Source: Verrucomicrobiaceae bacterium (lineage in GTDB: Bacteria; Verrucomicrobiota; Verrucomicrobiia; Verrucomicrobiales; Verrucomicrobiaceae). From it: DNA of 64,000 nucleotides. Position 1 is the stretch's first letter. Every line of letters starts with the position of its first letter. Below the pieces are notes generated by a model. It was given only the letters and a program-made list of their open reading frames with translations, did not search any database and had not been told where the DNA came from. The stretch is taken from assembly GCA_016795465.1 (NCBI GenBank), contig JAEUHK010000126.1:207534-271533 (forward strand), given 5' to 3'. Of the stretch, positions 36,491 through 46,978 are shown one piece after another. The translations under genes were made by a program, and so were the position numbers.

Positions 36491-37387
36491 TTACCAGCGG
36501 TAGCGGAGGTTGCCACGGAAGCCACGGGTGGCGTCGCCGAAGTCGGCTCCAATGCCCACGTCGAACTTCGGCATCACGCGGAAGTAACCGCTGAGATCCA
36601 GCACCTTGCTGTCATACTTGTCAGCGCTGCTCACAGTCACACCAGCCTGAATTTCGATGGCCTCGGTGGCGGTGAAGCGCAGCGCAGGCCGCACGTAAAT
36701 GGCACCGTTGCTGAAGCTAACAGAGCTGTTGGTCGATTTCAGGTTCGCATACAAGAGACCTGCTTCGCCGGTGAACTGGAGGCGGCGGTCCACCAGTTGG
36801 GTGTGGAAGCCCACTGCGGCCTGAATGGCGGCGAAATCGTAGTCGCTGTTGGTGGCTCCTGCCGTGCCAGCACCTTTGCCACTGCCCCAGTAGGCACCAA
36901 ATTTGAGGAAGAGCGGCTCAAACAAGGCCACACTCAGGGTTCCCCCGATCGTGTTGGCACCATCGAGACCTTTGTTTTTGGGCTGGATATAGCGGTAGTT
37001 GAACTCCACATAATTGAAGTTCACGATCCCGGGGACCATGGCATTGCCGTAGCTCATGTCCGCTGGGCCACCGTAGGTCCCGGGTGCTGGAGGAGGGGCT
37101 CCGTAGGGCGAGGTCCCTTGCGGAGGAAGGGCTGACATGCCAGTCGGAGGCGGCGGGGCAGCGTAAGGATCGGTGTAGCCGACCGGAGGTGGTGCCACGG
37201 CAGAGCCAACCGTGGGAGGTGGCATTGAGCTAGGATAGGCAGGGACTGTGGGGGCACCGTAGTTTGCCGGGGGGGGAGCCGTCATCCCCATGGTGCCATA
37301 GCCAGCAGGTGGCGGCCCAGATTGCGCCTGCACGGTGATGGCGGAGGCGGCGAGAACTAGCCAGATGGGAAGAAGGGTTCGTTTCAT
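36491..37387 (-). CDS. Predicted outer-membrane beta-barrel protein with proline-rich N-terminus
   Basis: Start at the ATG at 37387 gives 298 aa (an ATG five codons upstream would precede the predicted transcription start). A signal peptide (MKRTLLPIWLVLAASAITVQA) is followed by about 95 residues rich in Pro, Gly, Tyr and Ala (PPPANYGAPTV, VGYTDPYAAPPPPTG). The rest has alternating aromatic/hydrophobic strands typical of an outer-membrane barrel (VNFNYVEFNYRYIQPKN, LFLKFGAYWGSGKG, GNLRYRW at the C-terminus). The last residues RYRW fit a terminal beta-strand signal. No known family recognised. The Pro-rich part could be periplasmic or surface-exposed. Confidence 0.75.
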   Translation of the reverse strand: MKRTLLPIWLVLAASAITVQAQSGPPPAGYGTMGMTAPPPANYGAPTVPAYPSSMPPPTVGSAVAPPPVGYTDPYAAPPPPTGMSALPPQGTSPYGAPPPAPGTYGGPADMSYGNAMVPGIVNFNYVEFNYRYIQPKNKGLDGANTIGGTLSVALFEPLFLKFGAYWGSGKGAGTAGATNSDYDFAAIQAAVGFHTQLVDRRLQFTGEAGLLYANLKSTNSSVSFSNGAIYVRPALRFTATEAIEIQAGVTVSSADKYDSKVLDLSGYFRVMPKFDVGIGADFGDATRGFRGNLRYRW

Positions 37388-37407
37388 AGCAAACCGGGTC
37401 ATGTTAA

Positions 37408-37436
37408 TATTTAGGACAACTTAATTATTCTATCAA
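37408..37436 (-). promoter_or_regulatory. Predicted sigma-70-type promoter of the outer-membrane protein gene
   Basis: On the minus strand, TTGATA (37436-37431) and TAAATA (37413-37408) are separated by 17 nt, close to the consensus. The expected start is near 37401, so the leader to the ATG at 37387 is about 14 nt. This favours that ATG over the one at 37402. Confidence 0.5.
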
Positions 37437-37567
37437 CGGCATGGTTTTCGCAATGTTTTTTTAAAATTTTAGTCCGTCTGCCGATTCGGACGTGTCCATG
37501 CGAGGGGCATACGCGCCTTTGCCATGTGGATTGCGCCTTCTACTGGCCTGCCTACAGGCTCCCGCAC

Positions 37568-40363
37568 ATGTCCGACCGGCTTTTCCTCCTCGACGCGATG
37601 GCGCTGATCTACCGCGCCCACTTCGCCTTCATCAAAAACCCCATCCGCACGAGCGATGGCGTCAACACGTCGGCGCTTTACGGCTTCGCGAACACGCTGC
37701 TGGACATCCTGCACAACCAGAAGCCCACGCACCTCGCCGTGGCCATCGACACCTCCGCGCCCACGCCGAGGCACGAGATGTTCCCCGACTACAAGGCGCA
37801 GCGCGAGGAGATCCCCGAGGACATCGCGATGGCGATCCCACAGGTGAAGCGCCTGCTGCAAGCAATGAACGTGCCGCTGCTGGTGCGCGACGGCTACGAG
37901 GCGGATGACATCATCGGCATCATGGCCGCACGCGCGGACAAGGCCGGCCTGGAGACCTTCATGGTCACGCCGGACAAGGACTTCGGCCAGCTCGTCACCG
38001 AGCATGTCAAGATTTACAAACCCGGCCGCCAGGGCAGCGACGTGGAAATCCTCGGCGTAAAGGAAGTCTGCGAGCGCTGGGGCATCGAGCGCCCCTCGCA
38101 GGTCATCGACATCCTAGGACTCATGGGCGATGCGGTGGACAACATTCCCGGCGTCAAAGGCTTCGGCGAAAAGACCGCCACCGCGCTCATCCAGCAGTTT
38201 GGCAGCGTGGAAAATCTCCTCGCCAACCTCGACCAGCTCAAAGGCAAGCAGAAGGAGAAGCTCGAAGCCAGCCGCGACGACGCCATCCTCTCCAAAAAGC
38301 TCGCCACGATCTTCACCGACACGCCCTTCGAGGCGGAACTCGCCGATCTCGTCGTCAAACCGCACGACGACGAGGCGCTAAAGGCCTTCCTCACCGAATT
38401 CGAGTTCAACGCCCTCGGCCGTCGTCTCTTCGGCGATGACTTCAAAGCCGGTCGCGGCCGCAAAACGGCCGCAGAAGCGCCTTCAGGCGAGCTTTTTGCG
38501 ATGGAGGAGGTGACGAAGCCTGTCGAAGCCAAGCTCACCACCATCGCCGACACGCCGCACACCTATCATCTCGTCCAAACCGCCGAAGAACGTCAAAAGC
38601 TCCTCCAGTTGCTCGCCGAGCAAAAAAGCTACTGCTTCGACCTCGAAACGACCGGACTCGATCCTCGCGACACGCAGATCGTCGGCATCGCCTTCTCATG
38701 GAAAGCTCACGAAGGCTGGTTCGTGCATTTCCCGCGTGAAAAAGCCGCCGCGAAGGCCGTGCTCGAAGAATTCCGCGACATCCTCACTCGGGAGGGCACC
38801 GAGAAAATCGGGCACAATCTCAAGTTCGACCTCAGCGTGCTGCTCGCGCACGGCATCGAGGTCCGCGGGCCGTTCTTCGACACGATGCTCGCCCACTCGC
38901 TCATCGACCCCGATCAGCGTCACGGCATGGATTACCTCTCAGAGACCTACCTGCGCTACACGCCCGTGCCGATCACCAGCCTCATCGGCACCGAGAAGGA
39001 CGATCTCTTCAGCCAGGCCACCATGGCGGACGTCGCCGCGCAGGATGCGCGAAAGGTCGCCGACTACGCCGCCGAGGACGCGGATGTCACCTGGCAGCTC
39101 GCCGCGAAGATGCGCCCCGAGTTGAAGGATCAGACCTACGTCTTCGAATCCATCGAATCGCCCCTGCTGCCGGTGCTGACGAAGATGGAAAACTTCGGCG
39201 TGAAGATCGATGTGCAGGCACTCCGCGAATACGGCATCGAACTCGAAAAGAAGGCCCAGGAGCTGCAAAAACGCATTCAAGAGAACGCGGGCGGCCCCTT
39301 CAATCTGAACAGTCCCAAACAGCTTGGCGAAGTGCTGTTTGACCGCCTGAAGCTCATCGACAAGCCCAAGAAGACCGCCACCGGCCAATATCAAACCAAC
39401 GAGCAGGTGCTGCAGTCCCTCATGGGCCTGCATCCGATCATTCAGGACATCCTCGACTACCGCGAGGTTACCAAACTCAACAGCACCTACGTCGAAGCGC
39501 TGCCACACGCCGTTTCGAAGGTCACTGGCCGCGTCCACACCACCTTCCATCAGCTCATGGCCGCCACCGGCCGCATGGCGAGCAGCAATCCGAACCTTCA
39601 AAACATCCCGATTCGCTCCGATCTCGGCCGCGAGATTCGCAAGGCCTTCGTTCCCGGTCACGACGGCTGGATTCTGATGAGCGCCGACTACTCACAAATC
39701 GAGCTTCGCGTCATGGCCGCGCTCAGCGGCGATGCAGCGATGATTGAGGCCTTTGCGCAAGGTCACGACATTCACCAAGCCACCGCCGCGCGTGTCTATG
39801 GCGTCGAACTCGACGGCGTGCTGCCCGAGATGCGCCGCACGGCCAAGATGGTCAATTTCGGCATCATCTACGGCATCAGCGCCTTCGGCTTGAGTCAGCG
39901 TCTTGGCATTCCACGCACCGAGGCCGCCTCGATCATCGAGAACTACTTCAAGCAGTTCCCCGGCATCAAACGCTTCATGGATCAAATTGTCGCCGATGCC
40001 AAAAAGCACGGCTACGTCGAGACCCTCACCAAGCGTCGCCGCATGATCCGCGACATCACCAGCGCCAACGCCACCGTGCGCGGCCAGGCCGAGCGAGTGG
40101 CCATGAACACGCCCATTCAGGGCACCGCCGCCGACATGATCAAGCTCGCCATGATCCACGTCGATGCCGCGCTGACGAAAGCCGGCCTCCACGCCCGCAT
40201 GCTCCTCCAGGTGCATGACGAACTGCTCTTCGAAATGCCCGCCGCCGAAGCCGAACAAGCCCGCTCCATCATTGTCGATGCGATGAAGAACGCCTTAAAG
40301 CTCCCCGGTGTCGAAGCCGAGGTCGAGGCTGGCACCGGAGCGAACTGGCTGCAGGCGCATTGA
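37568..40363 (+). CDS. polA: DNA polymerase I
   Basis: The ATG at 37568 gives 931 aa, the normal full length. Domains in order are the 5'-3' exonuclease (1-290, with DGYEADDIIGIMAA and TPDKDFGQLV), the 3'-5' exonuclease (about 340-510) with acidic residues in CFDLETTGLDPRD, IGHNLKFDLSVL and DYAAEDADVTW, and the polymerase with GRMASSNPNLQNIP, LMSADYSQIELRVMA, RRTAKMVNFGIIYGIS and LLQVHDELLFE. The intact ExoI Asp/Glu motif suggests proofreading is kept. It repairs and fills gaps behind the replication fork. The gene ends back to back with the convergent aminotransferase gene at a TGATCA palindrome. Confidence 0.97.
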   Translation: MSDRLFLLDAMALIYRAHFAFIKNPIRTSDGVNTSALYGFANTLLDILHNQKPTHLAVAIDTSAPTPRHEMFPDYKAQREEIPEDIAMAIPQVKRLLQAMNVPLLVRDGYEADDIIGIMAARADKAGLETFMVTPDKDFGQLVTEHVKIYKPGRQGSDVEILGVKEVCERWGIERPSQVIDILGLMGDAVDNIPGVKGFGEKTATALIQQFGSVENLLANLDQLKGKQKEKLEASRDDAILSKKLATIFTDTPFEAELADLVVKPHDDEALKAFLTEFEFNALGRRLFGDDFKAGRGRKTAAEAPSGELFAMEEVTKPVEAKLTTIADTPHTYHLVQTAEERQKLLQLLAEQKSYCFDLETTGLDPRDTQIVGIAFSWKAHEGWFVHFPREKAAAKAVLEEFRDILTREGTEKIGHNLKFDLSVLLAHGIEVRGPFFDTMLAHSLIDPDQRHGMDYLSETYLRYTPVPITSLIGTEKDDLFSQATMADVAAQDARKVADYAAEDADVTWQLAAKMRPELKDQTYVFESIESPLLPVLTKMENFGVKIDVQALREYGIELEKKAQELQKRIQENAGGPFNLNSPKQLGEVLFDRLKLIDKPKKTATGQYQTNEQVLQSLMGLHPIIQDILDYREVTKLNSTYVEALPHAVSKVTGRVHTTFHQLMAATGRMASSNPNLQNIPIRSDLGREIRKAFVPGHDGWILMSADYSQIELRVMAALSGDAAMIEAFAQGHDIHQATAARVYGVELDGVLPEMRRTAKMVNFGIIYGISAFGLSQRLGIPRTEAASIIENYFKQFPGIKRFMDQIVADAKKHGYVETLTKRRRMIRDITSANATVRGQAERVAMNTPIQGTAADMIKLAMIHVDAALTKAGLHARMLLQVHDELLFEMPAAEAEQARSIIVDAMKNALKLPGVEAEVEAGTGANWLQAH

Positions 40364-41743
40364 TCACGCCTTCAGCTCAGCCACGGCATCATCGACGGCG
40401 GTGTCGAGGACGTCGCAGGCTTCGAGGAGGGCTTCCTCGGTGACGGTGAGGGGCGGGCAGATCTTCACGGTCTGGCCCCAGGCTCCGACGGGGGCGAAGA
40501 GGAGCAGGCCACGCTGGTAGCATAGCTCGATGATGCGGTGCGCGAGGTCGTGATTCGGCTCTTTCTTGCCTGGAACGATGGTTTGAAGGCCGGCGACGAG
40601 GCCGGCGCAGGTCACATGGCCGATGACGCTCGGATGACGCTTCTGGATGGCTTTGCAGCGTTCGTGCAAAATCGCTCCGAGTTTGGCGGCGTTGCCGGTG
40701 AGGTCTTCGGCGAGCAGTTTTTTGATGTTCGCGGTCGCGGCGGCACAGCAGACGGGATTGCCGGTGTGCGTGCTGGTCATGCTGCCGGGCGGGAAGTGAT
40801 CCATGATGTGCTGGCGGCCGATCACGGCGCTCAGCGGCATGCCGGAGCTGATGCCTTTGCCACAGCAGATGAGGTCCGGCGTGACGCCGTAGTGCTCAAA
40901 GGCCCAGAACTTGCCCGTGCGGCCGAAACCGGACTGCACTTCGTCAAACGTGAGCACGACCTGATGCTCATCGCACCACTTGCGGAGCTTCTGGATGTAT
41001 TCGACGGGCGCGAAGTCGGGGCCGACGCCTTGATAACTCTCCATGATGACACCGGCGATGTTTTCAGGCTTCATGCCGCTGTTCTCGATGGCCTTCAAAA
41101 ACGCATCGAAGGAGCTGTCGCCCTCCCAGTAACCATCGGGGAAGGGGGCATTGATGATGGCCTTGTCGAGATTTACGATCCACGACTTCTGCCCGGCCAT
41201 GCCACCGGCCTGCTGGCTGGCGAGCGTGCGGCCGTGATAACCGCGATCGAAGCCGATGATGCCGATTTTCGATGTTCCGCCGACCTTGATGCCATGCGCA
41301 CGGCTGAGCTTGATGGCGCACTCGGTGGCTTCGCTGCCGCTGCTGAGCAGGAAGACTTTCTTCAAACCCTCCGGCGACACCGACGCGATGATCTCCTCGG
41401 TTTCGAGACGCTCTTCGCTTGGAAAAACATAGTTGTGAATGAGGCCGCTGTTGATCTGATCGATCATCGCCTTACAGATTTCAGGCGCGGCGTGACCCGC
41501 GTTCGTGACGAGCACGCCGCTGCTCCAGTCGAGCCACTTGTTGCCGTGCTTGTCGAAGACGTAGATGTCCTGCGCCTTGTCCCAAATGATGGGCGGCATG
41601 CCGCGCATGGACAGCGGCTCCACCTCGCGCATGCGCTCCAGCAGCGGAAGGCTGTCCGGATGCGGCACCAGCGTGCAGATGCGGCGGTGCTTGGTTTCGA
41701 CGTGAGGAACGGTTTGCGGGATGGTGCTGAATTCTTTGCCCAT
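40364..41743 (-). CDS. Class III PLP-dependent aminotransferase
   Basis: The ATG at 41743 gives 459 aa. The PLP Lys is K296 in LICCGKGISSGMPLSAVIG; the pyridine-binding Asp is in LTFDEVQSGFGRTG (about 265-278); SSGSEATECAIKL (about 134-146) is the phosphate-cup region. The pattern fits 4-aminobutyrate, diaminobutyrate or ornithine-type transaminases, but substrate cannot be fixed; no partner gene is adjacent to indicate it. Its stop is directly against the polA stop. Confidence 0.92.
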   Translation of the reverse strand: MGKEFSTIPQTVPHVETKHRRICTLVPHPDSLPLLERMREVEPLSMRGMPPIIWDKAQDIYVFDKHGNKWLDWSSGVLVTNAGHAAPEICKAMIDQINSGLIHNYVFPSEERLETEEIIASVSPEGLKKVFLLSSGSEATECAIKLSRAHGIKVGGTSKIGIIGFDRGYHGRTLASQQAGGMAGQKSWIVNLDKAIINAPFPDGYWEGDSSFDAFLKAIENSGMKPENIAGVIMESYQGVGPDFAPVEYIQKLRKWCDEHQVVLTFDEVQSGFGRTGKFWAFEHYGVTPDLICCGKGISSGMPLSAVIGRQHIMDHFPPGSMTSTHTGNPVCCAAATANIKKLLAEDLTGNAAKLGAILHERCKAIQKRHPSVIGHVTCAGLVAGLQTIVPGKKEPNHDLAHRIIELCYQRGLLLFAPVGAWGQTVKICPPLTVTEEALLEACDVLDTAVDDAVAELKA

Positions 41744-41830
41744 GATGAGCACGATGATGCCAAGGCGCTGCGGCTGCTGCTACTCGCTTTGCGGCAGGTC
41801 GCGGTATTTTTGTGCGGAAACACCGGCACA

Positions 41831-41868
41831 TAAAAAAATCACCGGGCTGGCGAGGCCAACCCGGTGAT
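41831..41868 (-). terminator. Intrinsic terminator of the Gld-like ABC operon
   Basis: A 9-bp inverted repeat (ATCACCGGG at 41838-41846; CCCGGTGAT at 41860-41868), with a further partial TGG/CCA pairing inside, is followed on the minus strand by seven Ts. It lies 24 nt after the stop of the DUF4340 gene. Confidence 0.88.
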
Positions 41869-41891
41869 GTGAAAACGATCTGTGAAGCAGC

Positions 41892-43304
41892 TTACTTCTT
41901 CGGCTCAGCGGGAGCAGGAGCCGGCGCAGGAGCATCGGCGGGCTTCAGCTCGGGCTTGGGAGCCGGAGGAGGCGTGACGGGCTTGTCCTTGATCTCATTG
42001 GCCGGAGGCACGGAGATGGGCGGCGTGGTCACGGTGATGGGAGCGGGCTTCGCTGCCTCCGCGGGCATCGCGGCTCCAGTAGTGGGCTTCAGGCCGGGGA
42101 TCGTGCCGGGCGTGAGGCCTGGAATCGCGGGCGCAGGAGCAGCGTCGTCTTTCTTGGGCTCTTCCTTCTTGATGATCTCGCTGCGCTTCTTGAAGAGGGT
42201 GTTGATGGTGTACTCGGTGACTTGATACACCCAGCCATCACAGGACTTCTCCTTGGCGAGCTTTTCTTCGAGGGTCTTCTTCTGCGCGTCGAACTCCTCG
42301 TCCTTCTTCTTTTTGTCCTCGGGCTTCTCATCCTTCGCGGCCTCACGCTTCTGCGGGATGGCCGCCGTGGTGGTGACGGTCATGTACCACTTGTCACTGC
42401 CATCGACGCTCTTCTTCGCGGCCTGCACTGTGTAGGTGAAGCCTTCGAAAGTGGTGAGCACGGCCTTGACGCCTTCTTTGAAGATTTCAGCGGCCTTGTC
42501 CTTGGCCAGCACGTCGTCAAACGAAGGGCTGGAGAGGAAGCTGGAGAGCGTGACCTTGGCATCGTCGAGCTTTTCATCAGGCTTGGTGCCTTCGAGGACG
42601 AAGTCGGTATCGCTTTCAGCCTTCTTCGAGGCTTTCCACGAGTCCTCGGCCTTCGGCGCGGTGACTTCGATGCTCTTCAGCTTCGAAACGGCGATGAAGT
42701 CCTTCAGCACCCAGGCCTCCGGCTTGTTTTCGAGGTCGCTGAACTGGTTCGCGACTTCATAGATAGGCTCTTCGTTCTTGAGGCGGATGAAGCGGTTGCC
42801 CTGCGGGCCGCCGCCAAACATGCTCATCTGGTTGTCCTGGCCACCGGAGCTGGTGACCTTGCCACCGAGCACAAACGAGTGCTTCACCGCGCCGGCCTCA
42901 TCGAGGAGCTCGACGAGCGTGCCGACGCCAAAGGCGGTGGCATCACCGGGCGAGTTCACGCCGATCTTGCCCCACGAGTCCTTGCCAATGCGGCGGCCGG
43001 CTTTGATTTTTTCATACTTCAGACTCATGAGCACGGTCTGGAGCTTTTCCTTGTTCGCAGGATACCCGCCGCGTTCGGCGACGACCCATTGGTCGCCCTG
43101 CACGGTGACGGTGGTCTCCTGCTTGTCTTCCTTGATGCGGAGCTTCTTGATGCCGTTGATGTCGAAATCAGGCAAAAGAAGCTCTCGCGTCTTGGTGGCA
43201 CCGCTGCTGGCGCGGTTGAGGCGGGAGTTGCGTTGGTTGCTTTGGTAGTAGGCCGCACCGGCGATGGCGGCGAGGAGCACGAGGAGGATGACGATCTTTT
43301 TCAT
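41892..43304 (-). CDS. DUF4340-domain protein of the Gld-like ABC operon
   Basis: The product is 470 aa with one N-terminal membrane anchor (MKKIVILLVLLAAIAGAAYY). The rest is extracytoplasmic and contains the DUF4340 pattern: LRIKEDKQETTVTVQGDQWVV and SFVLGGKVTSSGGQ. The C-terminal 90 residues are Pro/Ala/Lys-rich (PAEAAKPAPITVTTPPISV). DUF4340 genes commonly follow gldG in such operons. It is last in the four-gene operon, 44 nt after gldG, and ends in a strong terminator. Function unknown; likely a periplasm-facing partner of the transporter. Confidence 0.85.
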   Translation of the reverse strand: MKKIVILLVLLAAIAGAAYYQSNQRNSRLNRASSGATKTRELLLPDFDINGIKKLRIKEDKQETTVTVQGDQWVVAERGGYPANKEKLQTVLMSLKYEKIKAGRRIGKDSWGKIGVNSPGDATAFGVGTLVELLDEAGAVKHSFVLGGKVTSSGGQDNQMSMFGGGPQGNRFIRLKNEEPIYEVANQFSDLENKPEAWVLKDFIAVSKLKSIEVTAPKAEDSWKASKKAESDTDFVLEGTKPDEKLDDAKVTLSSFLSSPSFDDVLAKDKAAEIFKEGVKAVLTTFEGFTYTVQAAKKSVDGSDKWYMTVTTTAAIPQKREAAKDEKPEDKKKKDEEFDAQKKTLEEKLAKEKSCDGWVYQVTEYTINTLFKKRSEIIKKEEPKKDDAAPAPAIPGLTPGTIPGLKPTTGAAMPAEAAKPAPITVTTPPISVPPANEIKDKPVTPPPAPKPELKPADAPAPAPAPAEPKK

Positions 43305-43348
43305 AACAGTTCGCTGTTCTCAGTTCTCTGTTGTGGGTTGATGCAGGA

Positions 43349-45391
43349 TTAGGCGGCGGCGGTGAGGGCGCGGCGGCGCATGGCGAGGAGCATGCCGACG
43401 ATGCCGACGAGGAGCGGCACACCGAAGACGTTCAGGCTCTTGAGGAGGGTCTTCTGGAACTCGACCTCCTTGTTGACCTCCTTGCGGATGTCACGCACCT
43501 CACGCTCGATCTTGAGGGAGTTCTTCTCCATCTCCTTGATGTTGTTCATGGTGCCCTGGTCGATGATGAGAGCGCCTTTTTTGAGGTCGAGCTGAGGCCG
43601 GGCCTTGCTGAGCTGCTCGGCGAGCTTTTGACGCTCGGCTTCGAGGGAGACGAGTTTCGGACGGTACTTCTCCTCCACTTCCTCACGCATCTCCTTGAGC
43701 TTGGAGAAGGGGCGGATGGGGGACTTGCGATTGCGCACCTGGATGAGGTCGCCACCACCGGCGAGGACTTCGATGGTATTCAGCAGCATCGGAAGGTTGC
43801 CGCCGTTGGTAACAAGGCCGACACCGAGATCGCCCTGACGGAGGCAGAAGGCATCGTAGAGCATGTCCGCATCGGAGAAGACGATCACGTTGCGCTCGCT
43901 GTCGATGGACTCCTTGAGCGAGTCGTCCTTCTTCTCTTCTTTTTTCGGTGTGGCGGGAGCCGGAGTCGCGGCCGGGGCGGCAGCAGGTGCCGGAGCAGCG
44001 GCCGCGGGAGCTGGCGCGGTGGTGACGGAAACCGGAGGCGTGGTGGCCGTGGCAGCAGGTGCGGTGGCATCTTGTTCAGCGCCGCCGGTTTCTTTCGGGG
44101 CTCCCGGAGCAGCCGGACGGCCGTTCGGGAAGGCGCTCTTGAATTTGCCTTTGATGTGGATGCCCACGACCTGTTTCTTGCCGCTGGCGGTGAAGTTCGT
44201 CATCGGCTCGCGACGGAGTTTTTCCGCGGCGGTGGTGTCGATCATCTCGGAAGCCTCGGAGCTGGAGGCCAGCGTGGTGACATCGAGGCCTTCTTTTTTC
44301 TCGATGCCGAAGGAACCGGCATTCATGAGAGTGAAGGACTGCAAACCGGTGGTGAAGCGGCTGTCCTGATTGATGGCCTTCGAGGGCAATTGCAGCGCGG
44401 TGGGCATCACACGGCCCTGGAGCTGGCCGCGGTAGTTCATGTCGGCGAGGACCATGTCCTTCTTGTAGTCGATGCCCCAGGCCTTGAAGAGGTTGGTGAG
44501 GTCGGAGCTGGTGTTGATCATGTTGCCGGGCTGGCCGGTCATGGGGTTCTGCTGGCCGCTCATGGCCTGGGCGAGCAGGCTCATCGGATCAACAAAGGCG
44601 ACCACATTGCCGCCGCCGAGCAGATACTGGTCGATGGCGAATTCGGCGGTCTCGCTGATGTCGGCCGGGTGGATGACAAGGAGCACGGTGATGTCCTTGT
44701 CGATCTTGTCGGTGGAGACGGGCACTTCACGAACCTCATAATCGGCCCGGAGTTGCTGGATGATGGCCCAGGCCTCACCGCCACGCTGGCGCTGCATCAT
44801 GGCCATGGGGTTGCCGCCGATCTGCATGGCGCTCATGTAGCCGATGACGGTCTTCGTGGGCTTGATGACCTTCGCGATGGCACGGGAGACCTCGTATTCG
44901 AGGGAGGTGGCGTCATCGGGGCTGAGGAACGGGAGCACTTCCTTGCGGTCGAGGCTCTGCACGGTCATGCCGAGGTAGATGTTATCGCCCTCTTGATTGA
45001 CCTGCATGCCGCGGACCTCGTCCTCCTTGGCCTTGTCTTCCTCGTCGGTGTCCGGATTCGGGTGGATCACTTCGAGGGCGACGTTGCCGTTGCCCTGTTT
45101 TTCATACTCGAGAAGCAGGTCCTCGATGGTGCGGGCGTGCGGCTTGAGGATGTTCGGCATCACACGGTCATCGTTCGTGGAGTAGAACTTGATGGTGACC
45201 GGCTCGTCCGCGTTGATGCGGCTGAGGATGTTCTTGGTGCCGGGGGAGAGGGTGTAGAGACCGTCCTCGGTGAGGTCGAGGCGGAAGTTACCAAAGCCCA
45301 CGCCGCCGACGAGGAAGTTCACGGCGGCGATGACGGCAATGGTCAGCAGGGTGGTAAGGCCAACGGCGGCTGTCTTGGTGGAAGCACTCAT
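43349..45391 (-). CDS. GldG-like ABC transporter auxiliary protein
   Basis: The product is 680 aa. A membrane segment near the N-terminus (about 9-30) is followed by the GldG-type extracellular domain with LDLTEDGLYTLSPGTKNIL, AIAKVIKPTKTVIGYMSAM and VLLVIHPADISETAEFAIDQYLLGGGNVVAFVDPM. A Pro/Ala/Thr-rich linker of about 70 residues (about 425-495, AAAAPAPAAAPAATPAPATP) interrupts the middle. A second membrane segment lies at the C-terminus (VFGVPLLVGIVGMLLAM). It pairs with the permease and ATPase upstream. In Bacteroidetes gldFG are gliding genes; in other phyla the role is unknown. Confidence 0.87.
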   Translation of the reverse strand: MSASTKTAAVGLTTLLTIAVIAAVNFLVGGVGFGNFRLDLTEDGLYTLSPGTKNILSRINADEPVTIKFYSTNDDRVMPNILKPHARTIEDLLLEYEKQGNGNVALEVIHPNPDTDEEDKAKEDEVRGMQVNQEGDNIYLGMTVQSLDRKEVLPFLSPDDATSLEYEVSRAIAKVIKPTKTVIGYMSAMQIGGNPMAMMQRQRGGEAWAIIQQLRADYEVREVPVSTDKIDKDITVLLVIHPADISETAEFAIDQYLLGGGNVVAFVDPMSLLAQAMSGQQNPMTGQPGNMINTSSDLTNLFKAWGIDYKKDMVLADMNYRGQLQGRVMPTALQLPSKAINQDSRFTTGLQSFTLMNAGSFGIEKKEGLDVTTLASSSEASEMIDTTAAEKLRREPMTNFTASGKKQVVGIHIKGKFKSAFPNGRPAAPGAPKETGGAEQDATAPAATATTPPVSVTTAPAPAAAAPAPAAAPAATPAPATPKKEEKKDDSLKESIDSERNVIVFSDADMLYDAFCLRQGDLGVGLVTNGGNLPMLLNTIEVLAGGGDLIQVRNRKSPIRPFSKLKEMREEVEEKYRPKLVSLEAERQKLAEQLSKARPQLDLKKGALIIDQGTMNNIKEMEKNSLKIEREVRDIRKEVNKEVEFQKTLLKSLNVFGVPLLVGIVGMLLAMRRRALTAAA

Positions 45392-45439
45392 GGCTGGATG
45401 AAGGGATGAAGGATGAGAGAAAAGGGATGGTGGGATCGA

Positions 45440-46198
45440 TCAGGCACGCTTTGAGCGGAGACCGAGGTCGGTCACGAGCAGCGCGGCGGCGATGACGGAG
45501 ACGAAGTAGAGCACGTCACGCAGGACGAAGATGCCCTTGGTCATTTCGAAGAAGTGATCCATGAAGCTGAAGTAGCTCACAAAGCGCACCAGCCACTCAA
45601 AGCCGTTCGGCACGGCGTTCACGATGGCCTGGGTGATGCCAGGATCACCGATGAGGGCGATGACGAGGCAGAAGGCCACGCTGATGATGAAGCATACCAC
45701 CTGGCTGCGGGTGAGGGCGCTGATGGCGCTGGTCACGGCCAGGCAGGCCATGGCGTAGAGGTAGCTCGCGACGTAGCCGCTGATAATCGGACCGCTGTCA
45801 GGATCGCCGAGGTAGCCCACGGTCATCGCGACGGTGAACGTCAGGCCGAGGCCGATGGCCCACACGATGGCGGCAGCGAAGAATTTGCCCAAAATGGCCT
45901 GCCACGGTGAGACGGGCATGGTCATGAGCAGCTCGATGGTGCCGAGGCGGTGCTCTTCCGACCACAAGCGCATGCCCACAGCGGGAGCGAGCACGGTGTA
46001 GATCCACGGATGCCAGACGAAGAAGCGGGTGGCGAGAGACACATCATCGCTGTCGAGGATGCGGGAGAAGAAGAAGGTGAAGCCCTGCGAGGCGAGCAGG
46101 AAGATCACCACGATGACGTAGAGCACCGGGGAGTTGAAGTAGGCCAGGAACTCGCGTTTGAAGACGGTCAGGGTGTTTTCGAAGTCACGTTTGTTCAT
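45440..46198 (-). CDS. ABC-2 type permease (GldF-like)
   Basis: The product is 252 aa with six hydrophobic segments. It begins MNKRDFENTLTVFKREFLAYFNSPVLYVIVV and carries the ABC-2 permease signature LWSEEHRLGTIELLMTMPVSPWQAILGKF (about 83-110). It forms the membrane channel with the ATPase encoded 42 nt upstream and is followed 48 nt later by GldG. What it exports is unknown. Confidence 0.9.
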   Translation of the reverse strand: MNKRDFENTLTVFKREFLAYFNSPVLYVIVVIFLLASQGFTFFFSRILDSDDVSLATRFFVWHPWIYTVLAPAVGMRLWSEEHRLGTIELLMTMPVSPWQAILGKFFAAAIVWAIGLGLTFTVAMTVGYLGDPDSGPIISGYVASYLYAMACLAVTSAISALTRSQVVCFIISVAFCLVIALIGDPGITQAIVNAVPNGFEWLVRFVSYFSFMDHFFEMTKGIFVLRDVLYFVSVIAAALLVTDLGLRSKRA

Positions 46199-46240
46199 GT
46201 CGGTTGAGGAAGCTGGGAGTTCAAAAAGTGGAAGACAGGC

Positions 46241-46978
<738 letters not shown>

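Noticed and set aside
43331..45409. Plus-strand open frame of 692 codons
   Set aside because: It mirrors the gldG gene; the minus-strand protein has membrane segments and conserved GldG blocks, the plus-strand one does not.
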